Shown here in pieces: positions 34,132 to 44,165 of a stretch of DNA of 64,000 nucleotides. The stretch comes from Rhododendron vialii (taxonomy: Eukaryota; Streptophyta; Magnoliopsida; Ericales; Ericaceae), in contig NC_080558.1 in the NCBI RefSeq assembly GCF_030253575.1, positions 1,808,001-1,872,000 on the forward strand. The letters run 5' to 3'. Position 1 is the first letter of the stretch. Every line of letters begins with the position of its first letter. The notes under the pieces were generated by a model. It ran no database searches. It saw only the letters and a program-made list of their open reading frames with translations, and was not told where the DNA came from. The position numbers were made by a program, and so were the translations under genes.

Positions 34132-35235
34132 CGTCGACAAGTGGAATGACGTACGTGAATAGCCAGTGTCTCAAGACGAGGGTGTGGCTGGTAAGAGGAA
34201 GAGGATTAGAAGCAGAGACAGGGAGATGAGAAAGCATTCCAAATGGAGCAAGTAGTTTCATATATCCTGTCTATCCAAAATTTCATGTTTTTAGCAGCTA
34301 TGTTTCGTTTCGCTTCTTTTTGTGTGTGTGTGTGTTTTGATGGGAATTTACGATTCTTTGGACAGTTCATGTTGATTTATACCATCTTAAATTAAGATTT
34401 TTAATGATAACAAAGCCGACGACCTGAAAAAGTTCTACTCATTTTTTGTCCATAAAGGTATCCGCTTGTATGTTACATGGACTCTTGGTATGAGTTAAGA
34501 GAGCGCCTATGCATCCAAGTGTTAGGTTTATCTAATTTTATTTCAAGGACATGGAGATATCCCCAAATACAGTGTACAAATTTGTGAGTGAATTTCTCTT
34601 ATTTTCTCGTAATCGTTTCAAAGTATCTGAGGAGATTTCATGCATAACATAGGAGTTCGACGTCTAAATCATGGTAAAATCAAACTACAGAATATGCTAA
34701 GCGTCTTCACGTACTGTCTTAATTACTGGTTGGAAACCAAATCAGTGGTCTTCACTGTCTTAATTCAAGCTTAATTAAAGAAATCGCGAAACCGAATATA
34801 ATCGGAACCGTAGTTCAAAGCCCATTTCAAAAATAACTAAAGTAGTCACGAAACGATGTATAATCGAAACCGTAGTTCAAAGCCAAAACGGAGCCTGCAA
34901 TGTAGGGATTGGGATATCCTCGGTTCAATAAGTTCCACTGATCAGTAATTTGGTTATCAAAATCCATGATCTCCAGCAATTGATTTAGTTCCCTATTCAT
35001 ATATCGCCAAATCGAACCAATTTGATCCATGCTTAGCCCTAATGAAATTATACGATATATGGTTTGCCTCATGTGAAAATACCTGTTATGTTATATAAAT
35101 TGCCTCTACCTAATTGCTTGAAAGTACCACGCATCAACGTTACTTAGATCCAAAAGTATTCAATAATCCCTTCCATATTTTGAAAATATTTTTATACATC
35201 AGCGGGAGTTAGCATCTCCAACAACTAAGCAAACC
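34132..35235. other. 3' flank of F-box G and spacer
   Basis: The part at 34180-34260 resembles the tail after F-box H, and 34500-34660 resembles 39590-39750, so it belongs to the same duplicated flank. At 34780-34890 a short stretch (AATCG..ACCGTAGTTCAAAGCC) is present twice. No gene is seen. Confidence 0.45.
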
Positions 35236-35239
35236 TTGA

Positions 35240-35505
35240 ATGACTACAATACACATCCCTTATTTAAGTGTATATCATATGCACCCCCAAAATGTTAGTA
35301 TGAATCATACAGAAAATGTTATGAATCTTTTTGCTAAAAAGTTACAATTTTAGTAATGTTATGAATCATAATAAAAATGTTACAACTTGTATTGCTGAAA
35401 GGTTATGAATTCTAAAACAAAAGTTACGAAACATACTAAAATATTATGAATGAACTATAAAATAGGTGCATCTGGTACACACTTTTAAGGGGTGCCTCGC
35501 CATTT
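35240..35505. mobile_element. TACACAC-family MITE, copy 2
   Basis: The left end ACTACAATACACATCCC and the right end GGTACACACTTTTAAGGGGT are inverted relative to each other. The interior shows the same ATGTTATGAATC / AAAGTTAC repeats as 2813-3083. The element's exact edges and target duplication are not clear here. Confidence 0.7.
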
Positions 35506-35560
35506 TCTCTACGCAACATTACCTTGCCAAGGCTGGCGAGTTTTTTTAGCCACGGAAGCC

Positions 35561-35562
<2 letters not shown>

Positions 35563-35608
<46 letters not shown>
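35563..35608. repeat. (CT)n microsatellite
   Basis: An uninterrupted run of about 22 CT units. Confidence 0.95.
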
Positions 35609-35612
<4 letters not shown>

Positions 35613-35614
35613 AG

Positions 35615-35950
35615 GTGTCAAACGTGTGTGCCGTGTTGTGCCATTCAACTTCCGTGCCAACCATGTTTCGTATCGTGTCATGCCGTGCTTTAAGTGTTCC
35701 GTGCTCGGCCTTTTTACTTTATCGTAACGTGTCGGGCCGTGCCTTTTTTAAATTGTATCGTGTTGTGCCGTGCCCGATTAATTAATCGCGATGTGTCGTG
35801 CCGTGCCTGTTTTGTTATGTCGTGTCGTGTCGTGACTTTTTTATCGTGTCATGTCTTGCCGTGCTTTTTTGAATCATGTCATGCCGACCCGTTTATTAAT
35901 CGTGTGTCCTGCCATGCCGTGCCTTTTTAAATCGTGTTGTGCCATGCCTT
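35615..35950. repeat. CGTGTCGTGCCGTGCC minisatellite
   Basis: About ten degenerate units combine CGTGT[CT][GA]TGCCGTGCC with a following T-run (TTTTTAAATCGTG-like). Open frames here are repeats of cysteine- and arginine-rich residues caused by the repeat and are not taken as genes. Confidence 0.8.
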
Positions 35951-36343
35951 TTTAATGCTATAAATTCTTCCTCTTTTATAGCGTTAGCGTTTTGGAACGT
36001 TCTCCATTAGTACTCTATTATAGCAGTGCACGAACGCTGTATGGTTCTAAATCTTTAATAGCATTCTTTAAACATTACACTTTCTGAATTAATTATAGTG
36101 GTACAAGAATGCTACATACCATTGTCCTTTTTCATAGCATTTTGGCACGTTATAAATGGCACTTGTTTATTGGGGTTCAGCTCACTATGTTTGTCTTGAT
36201 CAATAGCATCCAATACCAATATGCTCATTTGGTAGCACTTTTTTACACCAAAATCTAAATGATCCAATTGCTATAAATCCAACCACCATATATTCACCTA
36301 ATTACATACAAAATTAGCAGGTTAGTTCATACGGGATTTCAAA

Positions 36344-36429
36344 GACTATATATAGCCCTGAACACAACACGCCCAAGTTGGTGCTCGACTATATATAGCC
36401 CTGAACACAACACGCCCAAGTTGGTGCTC
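36344..36429 (+). promoter_or_regulatory. 43-bp tandem duplication with TATA boxes upstream of F-box H
   Basis: The unit GACTATATATAGCCCTGAAC... (43 bp) occurs twice in direct tandem at 36344-36386 and 36387-36429, without mismatch. Each unit holds a TATATATAG box. The units end about 230 bp before the F-box H ATG, so they may be the core promoter or lie just upstream of it. Promoter function is inferred from position and motif only. Confidence 0.7.
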
Positions 36430-36657
36430 GAACACTGTTCTCCCACATATGGAGAACTAGGAGATGTCAACAAGACCGAAAATGTTAGGATACATAAAAA
36501 GTATCCATGAAATTGTCTATAAAAGAGCTGTTCACGTCTCAGATTCACAGTGACCCATTTATTTAGCTAGCCCGAGTAATCAAATCAAGCCCAATCCTTT
36601 CTCCATAAAAACAGAAAACAGAGAACGCAAGCCCTAGATTCTGTTCTGAGAAAGAGA

Positions 36658-37899
36658 ATGGAAACCCTAGGAAGACAAAAGAAGGCATCAAGAAACACCA
36701 GAGATGAAGCAAAACACAGTTTCCCAAACATCCCTGAAGAAATCATTCTCCAAATATTACCAAGGTTACCCCTCCATTCTCTTTCTCGATTTCAATGTGT
36801 TTCCAAGAAATGGCGTTCTTTGATTTCCGACATCTCTGCCAGAAAAAGAGGAAGAGAGATGTTTCTTGTTTTTTCTGACGATTTACTCCACTCCATTGAC
36901 CTAGAAAAATCCCATGGGAAAAAACTTGATGAATTCCAACAACGTACTCAGTATAATAAACCTCAAGCGATCTACGGTTCCTGCCACGGGTTATTGCTTG
37001 TGGGTATCGACGGTGACTTTTTCTTGTGGAATCCACTGACTAGTTACTTCAAGAAAGTATTGCATTATGACAGGTTGATCTTCAATGATTTCTGCATTGT
37101 TTCCGGACTCTGCTATGATTCTTCTACTGATGAGTACAAGGTTGTTATGGTCCTTGTTACACCCAGTTACCCTCCAGTATTCGGATCTGTATCCGTGGTG
37201 GTTGGTAGTTTCAGGAGCAAAAAGTGGACAAACGTTGGCTGTTCCTCCTACTTTATTAGTTCTTTCAACCCAGGGCCCACAGTAAATGAACTTCTGCATT
37301 GGTACGTTGCTAAGGAGAAGAAATCGGAGTATTCTCAAATCGTTTACTTCAATCCCCAGATGGGTAGTTTCAGAGAAGTACCCATGCCACAACCTAAGCA
37401 AAGTGACGGAGATGTCATTTATGGTTTGGGAGTTCTGGATGGATGCCTTTGTATGTCTCGATCGGAAAATCTGGGCGACAGTGAAAGCAACAACATTGAG
37501 GTGTTGGCTATGAAGGAGTATGGCGTGGCAAAATCATGGACTAGTATGTTCATCATATCAAATTTTTGGCCATCTGGTTATACCAAGAACGGTGAAGCTT
37601 TTGCTTTAAGAATACCACCGTGTGACGAAAGGAAGGGTATTTGGCACATAAGTTTGTACAATCCTGTTGACAATTCCACTAGGGATATTCCAATTCCAAC
37701 ACCAATGCCAACTCATTCTTACAATGTCGGTGCCATTATATACGAGGAAAGTTTGGTTAAACCTACCGATTACCTTTGGGAAGACGAAGAGCTAAGAGAC
37801 GAAGCAACATATGAGGAGTATTTCCTGAACGGCTGCATTCATAAAATGAAAATTAAAAGTTACATCACTTGGCGTACTGTGGAGGAAGGACGTGAATAG
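36658..37899 (+). CDS. FBA-type F-box protein H (413 aa), intact
   Basis: The product is a predicted SCF ubiquitin-ligase adaptor. The F-box spans about residues 22-60 (FPNIPEEIILQILPRLPL, FQCVSKKWRSLISD). The FBA region starts near residue 106 (YGSCHGLLLVGIDGDFFLWNP) and includes SGLCYDSSTDEYKVV, VVGSFRSKKWTN, GLGVLDGCLCMSR and YEESLVKPTDYLWEDEELRD. It has a shorter, less basic N-terminus than copy B and belongs with G to a separate sub-branch of the cluster. The frame is open from the ATG at 36658 to the stop at 37899, with no intron needed. A duplicated TATA segment lies upstream. Its substrate is unknown. Confidence 0.93.
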   Translation: METLGRQKKASRNTRDEAKHSFPNIPEEIILQILPRLPLHSLSRFQCVSKKWRSLISDISARKRGREMFLVFSDDLLHSIDLEKSHGKKLDEFQQRTQYNKPQAIYGSCHGLLLVGIDGDFFLWNPLTSYFKKVLHYDRLIFNDFCIVSGLCYDSSTDEYKVVMVLVTPSYPPVFGSVSVVVGSFRSKKWTNVGCSSYFISSFNPGPTVNELLHWYVAKEKKSEYSQIVYFNPQMGSFREVPMPQPKQSDGDVIYGLGVLDGCLCMSRSENLGDSESNNIEVLAMKEYGVAKSWTSMFIISNFWPSGYTKNGEAFALRIPPCDERKGIWHISLYNPVDNSTRDIPIPTPMPTHSYNVGAIIYEESLVKPTDYLWEDEELRDEATYEEYFLNGCIHKMKIKSYITWRTVEEGRE

Positions 37900-38011
37900 C
37901 GAGCTTCCGAAGAGCAGCCTGCAGTACTCTCCAAGGAGTGGGGTTCTGGCTGTCGCTGTTATGAGGAAGGGCAGTAGAAGCCGAAAGATGGGAAGATGAG
38001 AAACATTCTTA

Positions 38012-38790
38012 GGCCATTCACAGTGGTATAATCAAATGCCAATTGTTTTTAAAGTTAACAATATTAGTGCAAAAGATTACTCACAATGGTATAATCAAAC
38101 TTAGCAACATCCTTAGAAATAATCAAATTTTGAGTTTTGGATAACCAAAACTAACAACATTTTTCAATAATCAAAATTTGTGGATCCTACACCACATAAG
38201 TTAACTAGTTCCAAAATTTGTATACACACGTGTTTCAACTAGTATTTTCTTCTTCCCTTCTTCGCCCACTCTTTTTTTTTTTGGTTAAAAAAATAAAATT
38301 AAAGAATAAAAATTTTATGTAGCCAAGCTTTTTCGCTACTCTATATCTTTTTCACTTCACCAACAAACTATTTCTCTTTTTTTTCCTCCAAAAGTGAAAC
38401 TCATATCTCTCGATCATCTATAATTCAATCCATCGTCGCCGGATTAAGGTGTTTTACTCTTCTTTCCTATTTCTACTACCCACCCTTGAAAAAAAAAATA
38501 AGGAAAAAATCATAATAGGAGGCAAGGAAGTCGTCGATTTTTTTTTCAAAATTAAGAAAAGGAATCGATATATTTTAACTCATAAAAAACGTAAATGGAG
38601 GGAAGTGAATGACGGAAAACAGGGGGGAGAGAGAATGAAATTGTAGTGAACCCCATATTTTGATTATGGACTAGAAGTGACCATAGTGAAGCTTAACATT
38701 GTTAAGCTTAACAACCTCTTAAGTGAATAATCAAAAGCTAATGTGTCAACTTTTGGTTATCCTTTTTTGATTATACCACTGTGGATGGCC
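38012..38790. mobile_element. PIF/Harbinger (Tourist)-like MITE, 779 bp
   Basis: Termini are GGCCATTCACAGTGGTATAA and the reverse complement form TTGATTATACCACTGTGGATGGCC (given in two parts: TTGATTATACCACTG, TGGATGGCC). The 3-bp direct repeat TTA lies on each side (38009-38011 and 38791-38793). A second internal copy of the terminus (CTCACAATGGTATAATCAAA) lies near 38081. The unoccupied site is preserved at about 31427-31445. The TIR start and TTA duplication fit PIF/Harbinger. No transposase is seen. Confidence 0.9.
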
Positions 38791-38793
38791 TTA

Positions 38794-39760
38794 GATGTGG
38801 TTTTTTCCATCTTCTTTCTATCCAAAATCTTTAATTTTCAAGCAGCTATTTCTGTTTATTTTGCTTCTTAGTAGTGAAATGGAAGTGTTATCCTTATTTG
38901 TAGCCTTATCTCTACAACTTTGACTTATTTGGACAACTTAATTTTGATTTATACCGTCTTTATGTTAACAAAGCAGTGCCAAAAACATATGATAACCAAT
39001 GGGTCACTGAGCACTTGAAAAAATTTCAAGCATCTACGTTACATGGACTTCTTGTTTCGAATCTGTCCAGCGGACATTGATCTGTTTGCATGCCAATCTG
39101 CAGAGAAAAGGGAGTCAAATATGGAAGATAGTTGTGCGAATTTGAATCCGATTGTTTTCCTGGTATGCTTGAAAATTTCAAGTTTTACTGGTTTATCGAT
39201 CATTGTAGCTTGATTCCCGCTACATATCTTTCGATACTTCCCATATGGTTACACCGCGACCTTTACGTGTCCCCATGCAGTTAATTTAAACACTGATATG
39301 ATTGCTTTTTGATGTTCTTTCCCTTAGTTGGGTTCTGGTTAACTATCTTGATTTTAGACTTCTGCTTCGTCATACGTAGTCTTCCCAATTGTTAAGATCA
39401 TTCAGTTTGTTTGTAGCATCATGCTCTGCTTATTGGACAGTCATATCTCTGAAATGAGGAAGAGGAATAGAAGCAGAGCGATCAGCGATGGGAAGATGAG
39501 AAAGCTTCTTGATGAAAACAAAGCAGAGGACCAATGGGTCACTGAGCACATGGAGAAATTCCAACCATCTTATGTTACGTACATGTACTCGGGTGCAAGT
39601 GTTGGGTGCAAGTGTCATGTTTATCCAATTTTCATCTCAATGGCATGGATATATGCGCGGAGTACAAATTTGCTAGTGAATTTCTCCTACTTTTCTCGGA
39701 TAAATTGTCGTTACAAAGTAACTTGGAAAATTTCAAGCATAATATTGTATAGTTCATGAA
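38794..39760 (+). repeat. F-box 3' flank plus AWPM-19 intron/exon-3 fragment, copy 2
   Basis: The sequence continues the 3' flank of F-box H and matches 31440-31830. An AWPM-19 exon-3-like segment lies at about 39052-39097 on the minus strand (LACKQINV-like, followed by the expected CTGCAG acceptor). Further on, 39590-39750 resembles 34500-34660. A 112-codon open stretch at 39421-39759 is considered non-genic. Confidence 0.75.
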
Positions 39761-40110
39761 TGCGCTAATTCATGGTAAATCCAAACCAGAGATTTAATAC
39801 ATTTTCTTAGTAAATGTCCAACTAAACATACATAGAAGCATGAATCTCATACTCTTATCGAAGTGTCGGGTAAGTATTTATCAAACTCGAAATTCGTAAA
39901 TTCAAGCAGAAGGCAGAAGTATCACAACTTTCACACACCACCTGAGGTCAATGCACCTTAACAGACCTTTGCAATCCTCTTAAAACACACCCAAGAAATG
40001 CATATATAAAAGAATAACAAGTAAAAGTAATCAAGGTTTTTTTTTTTTTTTTTTGTGTAAGTTTGGGCCATGTAAGACATCATATAATTATGCATCTATA
40101 CATATCAAGC

Positions 40111-40950
40111 TCAAACTCTGCCTCTGCCTCTGCCAGTCATCTGTCTTCCAACCACATCTTCAATCCCTGCATGGATCGCTCCCATGCAGAACAATTGCGT
40201 ACCGCTCACAATTATCATTATGGTTTCCAAAGTACGCTGCAAATATACAATCATAATGCAAACCAATATTATCACCAATCTTTAAAGATCAATTTTATAA
40301 CCAAGTTAAAAAAAAAAATGTAATTTTCTTTAGTTTTTCTGGTCATAAAACGGTGGCTTACCAAGTTTGAATCTATCCAGCCTATATTGATCTCTTTGCA
40401 TGCCAATCTGCATACACAAAAAAAAAAGGGAGGGGGAAATTGATGATAGTTGTAGGGATTTGAATCTAATATATTGATTTTCCTGGTTGGCTTGAAATTT
40501 TCAAGTTTGGCAATCGAACTGATCGTTAGTTGAGTTGTATGTGAGCCGAGTTCAAGCTCAATGCTCGATTTTATAGGATCCATTTATGAGAAATATGGTG
40601 TTCAAATGAGATAATATACATAGGATTCCATTTGATAACATGGACTATACTATTATCTACGGACCTCATCTCCAATGGTATTCAAAAATGGATAATTAAT
40701 GATCACTACCCCATAAGACTCCCTCCGTGACTCCATCTAGTTTGTTTGTCCACGTTTTGACTTCTTAATGTTTCGAAGAATAAAATTTTATGAAAAGACC
40801 CTTTTACCCTTCACTCATGATTTGAAGTAACTAGTGCAATGTGAATCGAAGGACATTTTTATGAAAAAACAAAATTTTAGAAGTGTGATGCCCCGTAATA
40901 GGTTAGATTCTCCCAATTGACAAACAAATTGGGAAGAAGAAAGTCAAAAA

Positions 40951-40981
<31 letters not shown>

Positions 40982-41852
40982 TGTGAAGGAGATGAAGTAC
41001 AAGTAAGCAACAGGAAGTTAAACTTATTTGTTACCCCATGGCAAGCAGTGTGAGGGTCCATGTTACAAGAGAAGAGGCTGCAGCTGCATGTAAGTTAGGT
41101 GCGTTCCATTGAATCACATTGTGGATTCCAGTGAATGAGGTAATGAATCCAACAGCTCCGGCAATGAGGGAAAAAATCACGAAGAATCCGGTGGCCAGGT
41201 TACCAAACGGAAAGTATATCGGGAAAATCCGAGCTGGAATTGACAACACAGATGCTGCAAATAACATTCAAGTTTCTGTCACGAAATAGCTGGTATCGCA
41301 TAACAAAAACAGGGGTGTATTGCTATGTGTTCTGTTTTCATAGTTTTTTTTTTCTTATTTTGAAAACAATCTACCTTTGACATACGCTGAAAAGAAAACA
41401 ATATTGTTTGTCGACGAACTTTTTTCGAATAAATTTTCTAAAAAATACGCAAGTGATTCGCATTAGTAGAAAAGTATTTCTTAGATACTTTGAGACCTGT
41501 TTTTTTTTTTTGAATAAACTCGGAAAATGTACAAAACCATGTGACCTGGTAGTCACGGATTCGAGTTAGGGACAGTCTCCCCGGTTGCTGAGTAAGACTA
41601 CATACATTGAACGCTTTCCCGGACCTACAGTCGCAGAGCCTGTATAGTGGTAGGCATTTTGTAGAAACCATGATTATTTTCAAATTTCTATTGTTTTTGT
41701 TGTCAGAAAACAATGCAAAAATTACCTGCTTCGTGAGCTCTTTCGATCCCATGATTGACGGCCCATCCAGAGATTAAAATAATAATGAGGTACAGTATGA
41801 GATTGACGATTAAGAGCATGAATGCTGCAGATTTGCCTGCTCCAGAAGCCAT
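40111..41852 (-). CDS. AWPM-19-like (PM19-type) membrane protein, 172 aa, 4 exons
   Basis: This is a small plasma-membrane protein of the plant AWPM-19 family, linked in the literature to ABA, seed maturation and cold or drought responses. Exons on the minus strand are 41852-41726, 41254-41035, 40407-40362 and 40236-40111. Together they give 519 nt and 172 residues, a normal family length. All introns are GT-AG and all joins keep frame. Exon 1 encodes MASGAGKSAAFMLLIVNLIL; exon 2 gives ASVLSIPARIFPIYFPFGN and ends TLTLLAMG; exon 3 gives LACKEINIGWIDSNL; exon 4 gives RTLETIMIIVSGTQLFCMG and ends in a short GRGRGRV tail. Four hydrophobic segments lie near residues 11-30, 60-80, 97-116 and 133-153. 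A GA-microsatellite is in the 5' leader. The gene has a duplicated promoter and first exon at 57 kb. Confidence 0.93.
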
Positions 41853-41861
41853 GGCTTATGA

Positions 41862-41863
<2 letters not shown>

Positions 41864-41901
<38 letters not shown>
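41864..41901. repeat. (GA)n microsatellite in AWPM-19 5' leader
   Basis: About 18 GA units lie 12-50 bp upstream of the AWPM-19 start codon (CT-rich on the coding strand). The duplicated copy at 57055-57090 keeps it. Confidence 0.9.
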
Positions 41902-41904
<3 letters not shown>

Positions 41905-42701
41905 TGCCAAACTTGTTCATCTGGAGAGAGAAATTTATAAGCTAGCCAGGAATATTTCTATCCTTCACCCTGAAAACATGGTTTTAAAATTAGAATGGAG
42001 AGTTGTATACCTTTAGTTCAAAGAAATGCAATAGTTCCTTGCTTTTGTTATTGGGTTTGCCCCATTGGAAAGAAAGCATATCTTTGGCCTTTCAAGCTGT
42101 ATAATAAATTCTGATCAAAAAAAAAAAAAGCTGTATAATAAATTAATAATTAACTTTGTTTGGAGTACGTGTATGAAGTTTTATTAATAACCGGATGACT
42201 GGGCTAACTTTATTTCCGAAGGAGCTTTGAAGGTAATGATCAGGCATAATCTCCAGTGGCTCCAAGGATAGAAATGGTTTGGAGTATAAATTAAAGTTAA
42301 TTAGGATTAGCTGATATTTGCCCTTGTTAAGTTGTTTTTCCCTCTATGCATGGAGCTCTATAGGATTTCGGATTAAAAAGGGGAAATTTATTGGGTGTTC
42401 TTATAAGCATGGCTAGTGGCGGAGTCAAAAATTTTCTTCGGTGGGAACAATTAAAAAACACAGTCTCAAATAAAAATGGTACGTACATAATAAACACCGG
42501 TGATGTAAAAACTGTACCGAGAATTTTAACAAAATTAATAATATATCTAGAGTAGTGATAATGTCAAAACTGTTTTTGTTTGTGCCAATATTCTAGTGCA
42601 TAAAAGTCTTGTACATTGCAAATGGTACAAGTCTTTTGTGCACTAAAGTTTTGGCATCAACAAAAATAGTTTTGGCACCAACAAAAACGGTTTTGAAAAA
42701 T

Positions 42702-43460
42702 GGAGAAATCTTTAATACACACCCCTTTAAGGTGCATATCATATACACCTATTGTATGGTCCATATTGTGCCACATCATAAAAAATTACCTGTTGAACGG
42801 GTCATTCATAACATTTTAAGTCTATCGTAACTTTTATGCCAAAAATTCGTAACTTTTGATTCATAATATTTTTCTTACAAATTATAACTTTTTAGTGCAT
42901 ATCGTAACTTTTACGAATGAATCGTAACTTTTTAGCAATAGATTCATAACATTTTTAGAATCATAAGCTATCGTAACATTTTAAAGGGCCAGACCAAAGT
43001 TGTCAAATCCGTTCCGTACCGGCCGGTACCGGCCGGTACGTACCGTACCGGTGCGTAAACGGAACACAAAAAGTCATGTTCCGTTCCGGTTGAAATACCG
43101 GCCTGTTCCGGCCAATACCGGGTGTACCGGACAATACCGGCCTGTTCCGGACATATTCCGGTGTTCCGGCCGGTACAAAATTACCCTTTTTTTTTTTTTT
43201 ACATTTTATTTATGTTTATACTTAAATATGGTAGATATATATTAAATATATATATAAAATATTAATTGCGGTAAATCCGAAACGGTACCGGGATACAGCC
43301 CGGTACCGGTACGTACCATTCCAGTAGTGAAAACGGTACGCTGGCCGGTACGGTATTGACAACTTTGCGGTCAGACTCATTTTTCAAGCATCTAATGGCA
43401 ATCAAAGAGAGTGCATATGATACATACCCAAATGAGGGGTGTGTATTGTAGCACTTTCCA
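42702..43460. mobile_element. TACACAC-family MITE, copy 3, with nested element
   Basis: The ends read GGAGAAATCTTTAATACACA and, inverted, GGAAAGTGCTACAATACACA. The interior has ATCGTAACTTTTTAGCAAT-type repeats as in 2813-3083. The matching position in the second duplication copy (about 61656-61665) has no insert, so it entered copy 1 after the duplication. It contains a second element at about 42997-43368. Confidence 0.8.
42997..43368. mobile_element. GGCC-rich hAT-like MITE, nested
   Basis: The terminal inverted repeats are CAAAGTTGTCAA and TTGACAACTTTG. The flanks GGCCAGAC and GGTCAGAC differ at one of eight positions (with one extra base at the right edge), an imperfect 8-bp duplication. 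Subterminal GTACCGGCCGGTACC-type motifs parallel the element at 12656-13303. Confidence 0.8.
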
Positions 43461-43659
43461 AAATAAAATTCTCTAATGTATTATTGTGTATGCCTTTTCA
43501 AACTACATTGGCGAGTTTCTTTATGCAAATAGTGGATATTTTGCTTCTATGTTTTACGCAAACTGGCCTCCAAAAAAATAAAACTTTCAAAGGGTAATTT
43601 AAGCTATATCGTGGCATTCTAAATGGGAGAACATTTCAAGGATTTAAACTATTTCTAAA

Positions 43660-43925
43660 AAGGGTACATATACAGTTTTTTGCTTGTAGCTTTTCGAGCA
43701 GCATTTGACAGATGATCATCCTTAACAGATTCCAGATTCAGAGTCAGAGAGGAGTACTCCAGAGGTTTGGAATAGGGAAATTAATTAAGCGGGCTATTGA
43801 TCATTGCAAAGGCAAAAGATTCGGAGGAGTACTCTAGAGGGTTTACCACCTCTGGAGGGAGAGGAATTCTGGAATTTTTGGTGGCAGAAGCAGGAGTGCT
43901 AATTCTGTGTTGGCTATGTGAGAGT
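43660..43925 (+). pseudogene. LINE C-terminal fragment (copy 1)
   Basis: The translation QRVLQRFGIGKLIKRAID... and VYHLW-ERNSGIFGG-RSRSANSVL is typical of the segment near the end of plant LINE ORF2 that follows the zinc-knuckle. It is short and lacks RT. The matching copy at 61895-62115 reads VYHLWMERNSGIFGGRSRSA without a stop. Confidence 0.7.
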
Positions 43926-44165
43926 CTTATGGTTGGTGTTGTGGTTGAATTGGGTGTCGGGTGGGTACCACGTTGCTTGGCCGACGTGGTGCCCGAGCAC
44001 CACATTCGGGCCGTCCAAAAGTTCATTGAACGGTCCAAATTGAAACACTCTCTCTCCTCTTTCTCTCTCAAAATTCGAGCCGTCTAAAACCAATATAGAA
44101 GGCCCGGCTGCGTCAAACAGGCACCACGTGGTATCCGCTCGGCACTGAAAATCTTCTCGTGTCAT

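Noticed and set aside
35492-35930. Cysteine-rich peptide genes
   Set aside because: The open frames are translations of CT and CGTGCC repeats in all phases, without a signal peptide or conserved cysteine spacing.
1-37899. F-box cluster as a self-incompatibility S-locus (SLF array)
   Set aside because: The proteins are FBA-type and tandemly arrayed like SLFs, but no S-RNase-like gene is present and many unrelated FBA clusters exist in plants. Nothing in the sequence links this one to pollen function.
39421-39759. A 112-residue gene after F-box H
   Set aside because: The sequence is a diverged copy of F-box 3' flank also found near 34190-34660, and no protein motif is conserved between the copies.
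43797-44087. A conserved gene because it is open in both duplication copies (also 61990-62280)
   Set aside because: The duplication is recent, so conservation is expected; the better-fitting reading of the first part is a LINE tail in a different frame.
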